From positions 17,824,332 through 17,888,331 of the forward strand of contig CM018036.1 of assembly GCA_008638375.1 (NCBI GenBank): a stretch of DNA of 64,000 bases. Reading direction: 5' to 3'. The DNA comes from Nyssa sinensis. Taxonomy: Eukaryota; Streptophyta; Magnoliopsida; Cornales; Nyssaceae. Position numbers and translations under genes: made by a program. Positions 23,111 through 34,435 of the stretch are shown here, in pieces; positions within the stretch are counted from its first letter, which is position 1, and each line of letters starts with the position of its first letter. The notes below the pieces were generated by a model that searched no databases, was not told the origin of the DNA, and saw only the letters and a program-made list of their open reading frames with translations.

Positions 23111-24457
23111 TGAACATTTATTTGTGGGTTATTGAGTTATTTGTTTACGATTCATATTAAAAAGGCTCTTGGAGTTATTTGTGGGTTGGGTTGAGTCTTA
23201 CAGTATCATAGAATTTTTTTTTTTTTTTATTTTCAAATAAATATTGATTAAAATCTTAAATTTATTTTTATATAAAATAAAAATAAGTTATTTATCATAA
23301 ATTTATTTTTATATAAAGTAAAGAGATTCATTAAAAAAAAGTTAAAAAAAAATTGGTCAAAATTAAAAAATATAAAACAAAAGACATAAATGAATAATTT
23401 TGTCATTTTGAAGAAAAAAAAAATTGACTCGAGGTGAGTAATTGTAGTTTTTCAAACTAGATGAGGTCAATATAGTTTTAAAATTTTCAAAAGAAATGAA
23501 TGTTATTACTAAAAATTTCAAGAAAGATTAATGTAATTTATTAAAATAATGAATAATTCTAATATAATTCTAAAATAAATATATTTATTTTTAATATATG
23601 AAATTTGTCTTACATCACTTACCCAAATAATTGAGCTATGGATTGGTTCAGAGATTTAAGTTATCCAATTGTCATAGACTTTCCAACTCACTGATGAATT
23701 AAACTAATCTCATCTCTGATCTCGGATATTTCTGATTAGTCAAATAATTAAAAGAAGAAGAAATATTTTTGGACACTTCTAGCTGCTTTAAATATAGTTA
23801 ATAAGAGTAGAAATAATGGATTAAATTTAGTAGTTACCGACAATTAATAAAATATATAAATTGCATCGACTGCCGCTTATTAATATAAATGACTCGACAG
23901 CAAGCACTGGTTTGTAACCTAATTTGTGTTGACTGTCGTTGATTACAATATGAAACATGTACGGCTGCCATGTCTATTGTCAGCTAAGAATCAGAAACTT
24001 AGTTGAGTAAGATTCATTATTTACTTTTAGTCCTTCAAGAGTTTCTTCATGGTGGAATATCAATGAAAATTTGATTATACTAGTCATATAATTGTTCAAT
24101 ATGCATACAAACAAAAAGATATATATATATATATAGTTATACGACAGTAATATGATTGTATATGAATAATGTTAGGTATTTTTTTATTTATATATTTTTA
24201 ATGTGATGTATCATAATATAATAATTTTAAAAAATATATATTATGATATTCAAAATTATTATATCTAAACATATCAGATTAGAATATAAATAGAATATAT
24301 ATACACAAAACATTTTTCATATCGTTATATATTAAGCTAGATGTTTTGTGCATGTCGAAGCAATATTAAAGTGAGAATCCGAAGAGATCAAGCAGTAGAG
24401 TTACATGGAAGAAGAAAAGCATCAAGCTAACTCGAATAAGAAGAAGGAGATTATGAT
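23111..24457. other. AT-rich DNA, no gene
   Basis: Strongly AT-rich with many short A and T runs. A block at 23840-23900 ('accgacaattaataaaatat' onward) resembles 25655-25760 and may be a dispersed repeat. A TA repeat is at 24118-24135. Confidence 0.45.
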
Positions 24458-25005
24458 TAGGGATGTCAATTTTTAACATGACACGACAATACGAATCGAA
24501 CACGACACGAAGTTAACGAGTTTGGGTTTAGCATAAATAGGTTTGGGTCATAAACGGGTTGACACGTATAACACGATTAATAAACAGGTCGTGTTTGAGT
24601 TTTACCAGTATCAATTCGTTTAACACGATTTAATACGTTTAATTATAAAATATATTATGAGTTAAGGTAATTCATCTCACATCAAATATTTATCAAGATT
24701 TTGAGATTTTTTATTTAGAAAAGAGATTTCTACTTTGATTTGACTCATATTCAAAGTTACTAAACTTAAAAATTATTTTTATATATTAAAAGATAGGTAA
24801 ATTTTTTATTCAAAAAATAAAAAAATTAAAATAAACGAGTTAAGTGTGTCCACACGTGTAACCTGTTTAATAAATGGGTTGGGTTTGAGTTTTGAAACTT
24901 GACACAATTAGTTAATAGTATCGGATTAGGGTTCACATATATTTTTGAATATGTATGTTTTGACACGATCCAAACACGACACGATAATACGAATTGACAC
25001 CCCTA
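24458..25005. mobile_element. hAT-superfamily MITE with perfect 8-bp target duplication
   Basis: 548 bp. The left end is TAGGGATGTCAATT and the right end, read in reverse, TAGGGGTGTCAATT. Both ends carry subterminal 'gacacga' and 'aatacgaa' words. It is flanked by identical ATTATGAT at 24450-24457 and 25006-25013. Eight-base duplications with TAGGG-type ends fit hAT. No transposase is encoded. Confidence 0.88.
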
Positions 25006-25013
25006 ATTATGAT

Positions 25014-26691
25014 GGGATGGTGGCGTTGGTACGATATTGAGCTATCAGCAGGTGGTGCTCCTATCCTTAGTTTATGGACCCTCTTCGTTAATAGATAAAT
25101 AGCGTCAATCAGGAAACTAGTTTGTTTTTGTTAGATGAATATTTGTGGGTCATACTATATGTACTTCGTCAAGGGAATCGAATCTCGATAAATTAATTCG
25201 CTTAACCTCATGGAAATCGAATTTTTTATTAGAAAAAAACTCTATTATGTGTTAATTTTTTTTTAAATTAAATAAACTCAATGCCCAGAACATTAGCTGC
25301 CTAATCTTTTAACTAATTGAATTTAAGTAAAATTTATTGAATCATTTAATTTTTTTTTTTTAAAAAAAAGGTGTGTACGCAAAATAGAAGGTCTAATAAT
25401 ATCTCATAATTCCGTTTTTTTTTTTCTTTTCTTTTGACACACTTGGGTGGCTATAGCCTAGACGACCTGTCAACTGGTGGGAACAAATTTCTTTCGTTTC
25501 TATTTAAGGGTTTCTTTTTTTTTTTCTTTTTAAACAAAATACAAATAGGAAACGGAGTGCTAAAACTACTATGAATTCGATTTAATGAAGTACTTTTTTG
25601 TGCTAAGCATCATGTGGAGCTATATCATAACTATAGTTAGAGGTAGATGATTAAAATTAATAATTACCAACTATTAGTAACATAAATATATATACATATA
25701 TATTTATATATATATATATATATTAAATCGTGTCAACTGTATCTCATTAATTTAAACGGATTAAAATTTGGGGCCATAGTGTGTGTCTTTTAATACTACA
25801 AGGGAACCAAGTGAGAGAATATGCAACATCAACAACTAGTATGTCTATTTCAATGCAACCGCATGTTAGTAACCACAACAGCAGGATGTCACATGCATAT
25901 ACAAGTTAGTACCGTACGAGACTATATTTAGCTACCTATATGTATATTGTCGGGGCCACGTCACTTAAATTTTTAGAAAAAATAAAGTTGATTTAATATT
26001 TTTTAAATTTGTCTCCTCGTACTAGAGTTTTTAAACTTGCATATCCCACACTAAATTTATTTTATAAATTTTTAAATTAGTCATATGGAAGGATAAACAT
26101 TCAAGAGAGAAAAAAAAAAAGGGAGAGTGAGAGATGCTCGTTCGCTTTTTGTATGATACTTTAATTGCTTTGTTAACTATCATTCTACACTAAATTCACA
26201 ATGTGATTTAAGATGTCATGTCTAAATTTTGATAATTTTTTTCCTTCAATTTATTTATTTATTATATTCTGTCCCTTCAGTTGGTGATTTAATAATTAAG
26301 ACAATAAAAAAAACTAATTATTAAAGGCTTAAAGACTAAATTGGCATTTGAATAATGAAAAGGAAGATATATATATATATATATATATTGATATGTAAAA
26401 TATATTTTTTTTTATTTATATTTTCTGTTGTCCAAATCTCTGTTGAAGGATTCAACACACAAGGATCCTTAATATTAATTTTCTTTCACCTTTTTTGGGG
26501 TTAAATAATGGAGAGATATCTTAAGATTGCTTGGGAAACAATTGATTAGAAATAATGGAGTAAACGTAACCTCAAAAAGGCTTTAGAAGATATTTGGGTC
26601 CCAAATTATATCTAGTTTTTACTTTGATAACACATTCAAATAAGAACATGTAAATTAATTCATATCACTGCGCTAAAAGAGAACAAAACAA

Positions 26692-26739
<48 letters not shown>

Positions 26740-27042
26740 TCAAAATGAAGAGAGATTTATGTTTGTTGAGGGTGTATATGCCATATTGCTAAAAACTAAG
26801 ATTTTGAGGATTCTATTATTATTTAGTTAAATTTTTAAATGATGATGATTTTTATTGTTTTGAACTATATTTATATTTATTTTTCTTTCACTCTCTTTAG
26901 GTCTTGTTGTTCTTGATGATTTGATTTAAAGTGATGAATTTTTTGAGATCTCTCCTTAGTTTCTAAAGTAGGGGAGTTTAGAAGGAGAGTTAAACATATA
27001 AATTTTCTTTCTTGTATATGTAAAGTGTAATGATGTATGGCA
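25014..27042. other. AT-rich DNA with microsatellites, no gene
   Basis: No reading frame or domain. It contains TA tracts at 25686-25722 and 26367-26389 and a pure (GA)n of about 20 units at 26695-26734. Long T and A runs are frequent. Confidence 0.5.
26695..26734. repeat. (GA)n microsatellite
   Basis: About 20 uninterrupted GA units. Confidence 0.97.
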
Positions 27043-28520
27043 TGTCACGCCTCGGAAATCCGCCTCGCGCGGATCCCAGACCGCGACTGCCACCGGCAGA
27101 CCCGGGGGTCTGAAGCAAGGCTCACATAAGTAACAGTATTAGACAGCGGTACGACCTGTGGTTGCAGAAGCATAAAATTTTTTTTTCTTTTCTTATTTTA
27201 AATCTTTCGCACAACCGCCCGGTACTGCCGCTCTTCATAATGGCACACATGATCATACATTCAGAGCATAATTAAAAACTTAAAGGCTTTATAATTCATA
27301 CATGTTTAACTGCCCCATGGGGCTTAATACATAACAGTTCACTACTTCCTAATACAAAAGTTACTACTAAAAGTCCATAGCGTTCCACAAAAGAAACTAC
27401 TTAACAATCCCTCCAAAAGAAAGCGGCTAGGTTCATCATTATCATCATTAATATTAAGACTGTCGTCCATCACCTGAAAGGGGGGGGCGGATAAAAATTC
27501 AGGTAAGCTAAACTAAGGTTGTGAGTAATTCCAGCATTCGTCATGGGGTTTCAATTGGCAGTGGTTTAACACATGAGAGTTTATAAAATACTCACCACCA
27601 ATCGCTCATATTCTTGAACACAGAATTTATGCATTCTTTAAAACGGATAGCTTCGAAACATTTAGAGTATTCGAGCTAAACATGTACTTTTTCAAATAAA
27701 GTATATAAACTTTAAAACACGTAGGTATGCATAGAAAAATGAGACTAAAACTTGCTTTCATTTTCATACGTATCATCTTATCACTTTCATTAGTAGCACC
27801 CGTTTCGAACCGGACTCTAGTCTTACTACAATGGAGATATCTCATGCTTGGGGGATTAGATCCTACTACCTAACATTTTACGTGTCATAGTTGAATTTCG
27901 AAGAAACTTAACGTCACATGTGGTGCTTATGCATATTTATCTTGCTTTATCTGTGGCAATAGGAGGTATAAAACATTTACAAATAGATGCTATTTAAAAG
28001 CATTAAAATAGGGCCTCCCTGTAGTTGCATTTAAAACGTATGACATATAAATTCTTTAATAAACTTCAAATACTTGGAATAATCAAATTCAGGATATTTA
28101 AAGAAATTTGCATTTTTACTCAAACATGCTAAATATTTCTAAGAAAAGAACTGAATATAAAAACATTTACTAAGCATGTCATAACGAAATATTTTAAAGC
28201 AGGAATCGTGTAAAGACTGAATTTGATATTCAAATGCTTCACATAACTTGAACTTAAACCATTATTCAAATCCGTAGAGTTAAATCTCTACTTCAAATGC
28301 AGGGTTACTCACCTTATATGTCTGGGTTGGCACTACTGAGGTGCCTTCCCTTTGCCTTTCCCTTTTCTCAACCTAAAATAGTTTAGGGGTATCTCATAAA
28401 TTTCATATACATTCAAATCAACTTGTGGTTTAAATCTATTCTTGGACTGTGTAGGCCTAACAAAAAAAAATCAGCCTAATTATAATTGCACTACGTACTT
28501 TAATGATGAATAAATATTAC

Positions 28521-28741
28521 CTCCGAAGCCATTCACTCAAGGTTTCTGTGTTTTCTTGTTCCTTAATTTTCGCTTCAGCAAGTTGTGCCTTAATTGGGGT
28601 TCTATACATGAACAGCCTAACTGAAACGATCTCACATGTCTTAGCGATACGGATTTTCTGGGCAATCACCTTTTGTTGCCATAATAAATCTTCCATAAAA
28701 GCTTCTTGTGTTTTATCCATACTGATTACTTGAGCCTTAAC
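28521..28741 (-). pseudogene. Exon-like coding fragment with splice-type borders, inside copy C
   Basis: On the minus strand an uninterrupted frame of about 73 codons runs across the whole segment. It starts VKAQVISMDKTQEAF, passes through EDLLWQQKVIAQKIR and LFMYRTPIKAQLAEA, and ends ENTETLSEWLRR. The segment is bordered by AG just before it (28742-28743 on the plus strand read CT) and GTAAT just after it (28516-28520), matching plant intron borders. The helical, Gln/Glu/Lys-rich make-up looks like genuine protein. The corresponding positions of copies B and D lack it, so it was probably captured by this element. I do not recognise the parent gene. It could alternatively be an exon of a minus-strand host gene invaded by repeats, but no neighbouring exon was found. 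Confidence 0.5.
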
Positions 28742-29433
28742 CTATAACACAATTTAACGTGTTAGAAATTAACTTTCATTTAAAAATTATACTCTTCTGG
28801 TAGCTCCATTTACTTTAATTTTAATTTATTTACTTCACATGTTTACGTGTCGTGACTTTCTGTATTTTATTTCGAAATACGAGCCTTAGTTTAGTACCTT
28901 GGCAATGTTCTAGTTTATAGCCACCTGACTGATGCTATTCATCAAATTTTATGTCTCTTTATTTTAGACACTTCTTTAGGTCAAATAGACTCTACCATTG
29001 AGTCCGGAACGTCGAAGAAAGTTAATTTAGGCTTTCGTAGAATTCTGTTTGGGTTTGGTAGCAGTAGGGGCATTTTGGTCATTTTAGCATTTTACGGGTC
29101 TTTAATTTTTCAAGACCTTGTCTCATGACATGAACCTCACCATTGGACTCAAAAGGTCCGAAATAGTCAAAATACACTATTTATTTACTTTATTTGGACT
29201 CGTTTGCTTAATTTATGGCGTAGGGGCATTTTTGAAATGTTTTTCATTTAAATATTATTAATTTAACATTAAATTTATTTCGGTTGGGCCACAATAGAAT
29301 TTCCCAGAATTTCTGGGGTCAAAATCTAATTTTCCTTATTTTCAGTCTGAACCAGTGGGTTTAGTTCCATTTTAAGTGAACCAGTCTTAAGTTCCATTAA
29401 ACTAATCGGTTTAGTTGGTTTAATACGTAATGC

Positions 29434-29452
29434 TGACGTCATGATGACGTCA
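29434..29452. promoter_or_regulatory. Double TGACGTCA palindrome (as-1/CRE-like)
   Basis: Two perfect TGACGTCA sites, 29434-29441 and 29445-29452, are separated by three bases. Paired TGACG motifs are bound by TGA-class bZIP factors in plants. They lie in the region of copy C that would be U3 if the element reads on the minus strand, as the S family does. Confidence 0.55.
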
Positions 29453-29724
29453 GCCCTAATATTTTAAAATTATTACTCCACACGATGTCGTCACACTTAA
29501 GCCCATTTATGCGACGGGTCGGGTCCCGACCCAAACTCGGATTCGGCCCAGCCCATTCTGACCCAACACTGTATATCGTCTTCCCCAACTCCATCGCTGT
29601 AACCCTAATTTTTTGGGTTTCTTTTCTTCCATTTTCATGAGTTTCCCACTGCTAAGACTCTTTGCTATTGATTCTAAACAACTCCTATTCTAAAAAAAGA
29701 TGAAAAAGGAAGAACTTCAAATTA

Positions 29725-30114
29725 ATGGATCTAATAGAACCTATAGATCCTACATGTTCTTCTGCGGAAGAAAAAATTGTTGAGAAACAAGAAAATCCCA
29801 TTGAAGTTTTCAACAATAAAGTTGCAATTGAACTTGAATTGATGAGGAATTATTTTGATGATTATGAGAAGATTGAAATTGTAGTGGACCAAGAAGAAGA
29901 TTTTTCTTGTTTCATTATGGGATCACTATTGTCGTCAAAACGAGAACCTAAAATTACAGATTTCATGAAAGATGTAGTAAAAGAAATCTTTGAATATTTA
30001 ATTGTTCTTTATAAGATTCAACTTGTTTTGTCAGGTTATGGACAAGTTCGTGGTTGCGTACATCGAGAAAAGTCGAGGACAAATTATTTTCAAGTGGAAA
30101 AGACTGATGTATGA
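29725..30114 (+). CDS. Open frame of 129 codons, unrecognised, probably retroelement-derived
   Basis: The product is acidic and helix-prone (EEKIVEKQENPIEVFNNKVA near the start; KIEIVVDQEEDFSCFIMG mid-protein; DFMKDVVKEIFEYLIVLYKI later). No known domain or catalytic motif is visible, and there is no signal peptide. It is followed by very AT-rich sequence with an LTR-like look (TTAGGATTAG words, 'ctataaatgtgatg' near 30346-30359). Its style resembles the decayed frame inside element X (31690-32763), so it may be a piece of a related element. The ATG at 29725 is the first in frame, but an overlapping ATG in another frame lies at 29700. Function is not assignable. Confidence 0.3.
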   Translation: MDLIEPIDPTCSSAEEKIVEKQENPIEVFNNKVAIELELMRNYFDDYEKIEIVVDQEEDFSCFIMGSLLSSKREPKITDFMKDVVKEIFEYLIVLYKIQLVLSGYGQVRGCVHREKSRTNYFQVEKTDV

Positions 30115-30816
30115 CAAATATAGTACCCTAAAAATAATGAAATTTATTTTAGAGTTGTATTAGGATTTTTTAGTTATCAATTTTAATTTATTCATAATTT
30201 CTCTAGTTTCCTAGTTTTATTAGGATTAGTATAGAAAGTATAAGAATTAATATTTTCTTATTGGAATTAATAGTCTTTATTGTATTAGGATTAATAGAAA
30301 AATAGGAGTTATGATTTTTTAGTAAAAATAAGTGTATTCTACTACTATAAATGTGATGTAATAGGCCTTTTGGTTAAGGATTTTTTTTTTTATCAATAAT
30401 AAATAATTAAGAATTTTAAAAAAAATATTTTCTCTTGTTGTGTGAGGTGTCTCCATATTACATGGTTTTTAAAGAATTCGGCATGTTATTCTCTTTGACG
30501 TTTCCGTTTCACATTATATAATACAAACACATAATTTTATCTAGGTGTATAGATATTATATACAAAATCAACTATCCAATTTTTAAATTAAAATAATGTG
30601 TGGTTCTTCTTTATGCGTACAAATAACAATTTTAGAACTAAATTACTGGCTAAGGTAATTTTTCAAGTTACTAATTTTTTCAATATTTGAGAATTTAAGT
30701 TTTATGAACAATTTTTTAGAGCTACTAAATTTTATTTATGTTAATTAAAAATTATTTATTTTTTATATGAGTGAATTAAATCAAGCTTATATATTTTAGA
30801 ATTTCTTTGTATTTTT
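30115..30816. other. AT-rich LTR-like DNA with block Q
   Basis: It contains a TATA-like 'ctataaatgtgatgtaatag' (30346-30365), then T-rich and A-rich runs. At 30523-30615 lies a block (Q: 'cacataattttatcta' to 'ttcttctttatgc') repeated at 57057-57147 on the other side of the nested complex. No gene. Confidence 0.45.
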
Positions 30817-31154
30817 ACTTGGCCCTTACTATATTTGGAGTTGAAAATTATTTTCCTTAAGGGACTATTACTTTGTGTTAGTGTCAGATTTGGATTTAGT
30901 TTATTTTATATGTGTGTGTTTGTGTGGTATAGCCGAATGTGAGTTAGATGGTGCGGCTAAAATAAAGGGATAGTCGAGACTCATGCGAGAGTGAGAAAGC
31001 TGCTGTAAGCATGTAATCTAGAGAGAGAAATTGAATGCCGCTAATAAAAGTTGAGAAATCAATTCCAAAGCTTCACCATTAAGATTTGGGTTTCCTCCTT
31101 TCGTTACTCTTCTTTATTGTTTTACCTACAATTAGTATCATATATTATTTTGGG
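30817..31154 (+). repeat. 5' LTR of element X
   Basis: It matches the split LTR at 32998-33129 plus 56636-56930. Shared wording: 'gggactattactttgtgtta' (30861-30880 vs 33042-33061), 'gtatagccgaatgtgagtta' (30928-30947 vs 56690-56709) and 'aagcttcaccattaagattt' (31069-31088 vs 56841-56860). It ends directly before an array of primer-site-like repeats. The left border is approximate. Confidence 0.72.
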
Positions 31155-31274
31155 TCTAATAATTATTATCAGAACAATTTTAGATTTTATTATTGGTAAT
31201 AGAGTGATTTTAAATTTAATAGTTGGTATCAGAACTGTTTTAGATCCAACATTTGGTATTAGAGTCTTGTCTCG
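31155..31274 (+). promoter_or_regulatory. Four tandem 30-bp units, each with an initiator-Met-type primer site
   Basis: The units start at 31155, 31185, 31215 and 31245, exactly 30 bp apart. The primer-site cores read ATTATCAGAAC, TGGTAATAGAG, TGGTATCAGAAC and TGGTATTAGAG. The canonical plant site for initiator tRNA-Met is TGGTATCAGAGC. They lie immediately 3' of the LTR, the normal PBS position, but a single site is the rule. The matching array at 56931 has three units. Confidence 0.75.
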
Positions 31275-31689
31275 ATCTTGAGATAATTTATCAAAGTTTT
31301 GAAAAATTAAAGTTTAGTCTTATTCCTAGATTATTGTAAAAAGATGCGGTTCTTGTGTTGCTCTAGATTGTAGTCTTGATTGGATTTTGGGAATAGCCAT
31401 TTGATTGAGATTCAATAGTTGTTTTGATAGGAGAAAAGAAAGTGTCGTTGCTACACAAATAATTGTGAAGAAAAAAAGTTCTGGTTTAATCGACAGGGAG
31501 GCCAACTTAATCAGATTGAAGCACAAAAAAAAGAGTGATCAAATTTTGTCCAAGCTTAGGTATGACATTTAATAAATTGTTAATTTTAAATTATAATTAA
31601 TGGACAAACGATTGAGATTTTGAGAATTTGTAGTTATAATATTTATGAATAGTCACATCAAGTTATAGTTTATCTAAAACCTTGTGATG

Positions 31690-32763
31690 TCTATGATGTT
31701 GTATCTGATATCATACTGAAACATTTACCAAAAGAGGTTTATGAGAAGAAATTTAAATGATTTTATCAAATAATAAGGAAAACAATAACTTTGGCACATT
31801 GAGCTACTTGGATTTGCAAACAAAACTATCTATCACCACATAAGTTTTGGTTTGATTTTATTTGGGCATATAAAAATCCGCAAAATGGTCATGAACCTTC
31901 GATAGATAGCTATTGAGTAGTTGACTTTGAAAAAGAAAAGTTTGATGAAAATAAAGCGACTAATAGTTCAAAATTATTTTTAAAATTTATCCTAATTTTT
32001 TGTGATTTATATAATCTGTTAAATTTCGATTCATGTGACATTAATTGCTTCGTTGTTAATTCTGATAAAGAAAAGAATAATTTTGAAGAAGAAAATATTT
32101 TGGAAGTTGAAGAAAATAATTGTGACGTTGAAAGTTTGATTTCGATTCATGAAGATGAAAATCTGAAATTATTAAAAATTATTTTTTGAATAATTGGGAG
32201 ATGTTGATGAATTGTTTCAATAGACTACTAATTTGAAAAGATTAACAATTGAGAAGGAAGAGAAATTTTCAGTTAGTAAAATTGATCCAATTGAAGATTT
32301 AGAATATTTTAGACTTTCTACTTTATTTGATTTTGTGAAACCATTAGGAATTAAAACATGGAGAGAGCGAAGAATTTTCTATTTCAGAATTTATTGATTT
32401 TATGGGCACAAGTAATTTTAACACTATGTTAATTTTGTGAAAGTTGGATATTTAGAGTTTCAAGAATTTTTTAAAATTGAAACGATAAAGTTGTCTGAAA
32501 TTTGTGATTTCATTGACATGGATAAATTCCTTATGTATGGTTACAACAATAAATTGAATTTTAATATTTTGATTGCTGAAAAATTTGTTCGAGATGAAGA
32601 TTTTGGTATTTTAAAATTTTTGCAAGCTTTGTCTCGTTGTGATGGTGGAATTACTAATATGAATAATTGTTTTGCTAGTTCTTATTCTGAATGGATGAGC
32701 ATGAATTCATTCTTTGATCATGTTGACCAAGCAGAGGTGTTGTATGCTAAATACAAGATTTGA
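31690..32763 (+). pseudogene. Decayed internal ORF of element X, unrecognised
   Basis: Between the X LTRs lies about 1 kb of coding-like sequence broken by stops and frame changes. Peptide stretches include FWFDFIWAYKNPQNG (around 31850-31880), an acidic segment rich in Glu/Asn (32060-32190), and an open frame at 32437-32763 beginning MKVGYLEFQEFFKIE and ending HVDQAEVLYAKYKI. No protease, RT, RNase H or integrase motif is present, so X is non-autonomous. The protein does not match a family I can name. It could be an unusual gag-like ORF or a captured host sequence. Confidence 0.4.
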
Positions 32764-32997
32764 CTACATTCACATAAGAAGATAAAGATGGACTTTCATT
32801 GTTTTAGATTGTTGCCACACAAGTTTCTTATAACGACATAAATTTCTCTGAAGATTATTGCTCATGAAGGTATAGGAAAACTACTTCGGTGAGCTTGGTT
32901 AAAGGGAAGTATTGTGAGCCACTTAAACCAACATAATATATTTTAGAAAGTTTCCCTTTTTTGTTTAATAGTGTCTTACAAATAATTGGAATATTTT

Positions 32998-33086
32998 TTG
33001 TTAGTCCTAATTATAATTGGAGTTGGAAATTAGTTTCTTTATGGGACTATTACTTTGTGTTAGTGTAGGATTTGGATTTAGTTTAT

Positions 33087-33129
<43 letters not shown>
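32998..33129 (+). repeat. 3' LTR of element X, left part
   Basis: It matches the start of the X LTR at 30817, then ends in a (TA)n(TG)n microsatellite (33088-33129). It is interrupted by element Y and resumes at 56636. Confidence 0.72.
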
Positions 33130-33549
33130 TGTTATTAGTTTCTTGATGGTGAACTAACTCTTTCAGAATTTTCCCGCACAACAGTGATTAAAAGATCATT
33201 GGAAGGGCCCTAGTGGTAGCCACTTCGATGCTTAAGTTAGAGAAGAGATTGAAAGAGAATTTAGTTGAATGATAAAGATTAACCATGACTTTTAGGGCGT
33301 ATGTTGGACCCCAATTATAGATGGATTTCTTGCCAATTCTGATAAGGATTAGGAGAGGAAAGACTAGTTATGGCATGTATCCAAAGATGGAAGTTTCTTT
33401 GTTGAACTCTGCCTCCAAATGTAGGTCTATAGGGTGACTCTATATGCTACACTTGGTAGTCCCTTTCCTGTTGTCGGTGGACGTCTAACTCGAAGTACCT
33501 ATGCTACCCTCTCCAAACTTGCAAAGACACGTGACAACTCTATATATCA
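33130..33549 (-). repeat. 3' LTR of element Y (Tat lineage)
   Basis: 420 bp, ending TCA just before 'gctactccctcctgaacct'. Read on the minus strand that is a polypurine tract 'aggttcaggagggagtagc' followed by TGATATATAG, the expected PPT/LTR junction. It aligns along its length with 56206-56630, for example 'gccaattc' and 'gattaggagaggaaaga' (33349-33365 vs 56411-56427). It shares the right LTR's orientation. Confidence 0.78.
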
Positions 33550-33986
33550 GCTACTCCCTCCTGAACCTCAATTTTATGGGATTCATCCTAAGTTGAAGTT
33601 AGGTTACGACGTAGATATTAGAAGTGCATTATATGTGCTGCTTTGACTTTTGAGGCGACAAACGTTAGGTTGCCTTAACATTCCAGAGAACTTGAAGAGG
33701 AACTATTATTGCTTAAGTAATGGCATTTTTTCGCCTCCTATAGATGCATGGGCACCTCTTTAGTATCCCATTCAATGCTAACAAGGTTTATAAATGAAAG
33801 TGAACAACCCCTCCTACAAATTTCCTGACTGCATTAAAGAGGAAAATAACTTGTGATCAAGGCAATTTCCAGTGATCTGAGTTTTCATCTTTGGCGAACC
33901 CAGACTCTCTCCATTAGATCAGGTTCCTTTTGTTTTCTTTATTCTTATTTCATATTCAATTCTCAGTTTTTTCTCCCTTTTCTTCT
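33550..33986. other. Spacer between Y's LTR and its antisense ORF
   Basis: Includes the minus-strand polypurine tract (33550-33568). The rest is non-coding, apart from a frame at 33434-33646 that runs across the LTR border and is not supported. Confidence 0.5.
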
Positions 33987-34435
33987 ATAATGGCTTCCTT
34001 GGAAGGCCACCACAAATTACCGGGTCTCGAGGACCTTGAAAAAAGGGTAGAAATAAGCTCGGGTGTGGCTATTATAAATAGGTTCATTGAGAGAAGTGCT
34101 AAAGTGAGCAGGTCAATGATGAAGAGTCCAATGTCATCACACTGGTAATGCTTGAACAAATTAGGGAAAAATACGACTTTCTCGACAATATTAAGTATAG
34201 GATCCCCCAACCATCATGATAGACCTTGGAACCTAGAAGCTCAAGAGATATGTGTATATCTCAAATTTGAGATATGTTTTAGTTTTCCTTTTCACCCCTT
34301 TCGTAAAAAAATCTTCACTTTCTATAGGCTTTGTCTTGTAGACCTTAATATAAACAGTTAGAGGTGTCTAATGGCCTTCATAGTTTTAGGTCATAAAAAT
34401 AATGTAGCAATATATCTCAACATGCTTAGGTACGG
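33987..34435 (+). pseudogene. Antisense extra ORF (aORF) of element Y, N-terminal half
   Basis: Starts MASLEGHHKLPGLEDLEKRV at 33987 and runs opposite to Y's gag-pol. After frameshifts and stops it continues as LEQIREKYDFLDNIKYRIP, then ICVYLKFEICFSFPFHPF, LCLVDLNINS and LMAFIVLGHKNN. That pattern matches the plant 'putative gypsy type transposon' family (PF04195-like), which is the antisense ORF found between pol and the 3' LTR in some Tat-lineage elements. Its molecular role is unknown. It is cut at 34435 by insertion of copia element Z and resumes at 49235. At least two internal stops make it a pseudogene. Confidence 0.7.

Larger units (their letters stand above)
27043..29690. repeat. LTR-like non-coding element, copy C
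   Basis: Begins TGTCACGCCTCGGAAATC. It shares 'gcagggttactcacctt' (28301-28317) with copy D (38730-38742). It shares 'tgctattcatcaaatttta' and the 'accattgagtccggaacgtc' block (28994-29013) with copy B, and 'ggggcattttggtcatttt' (29068-29086). It lacks the right-hand third present in D, so it appears truncated at about 29690. It differs from B and D by an exon-like insert at 28521-28741. Confidence 0.6.

Noticed and set aside
33434..33646. 70-codon frame beginning MTLYATLGSPFPVVGG
   Set aside because: Crosses the border of Y's 3' LTR and its polypurine tract; the equivalent part of the other LTR is not conserved as coding.
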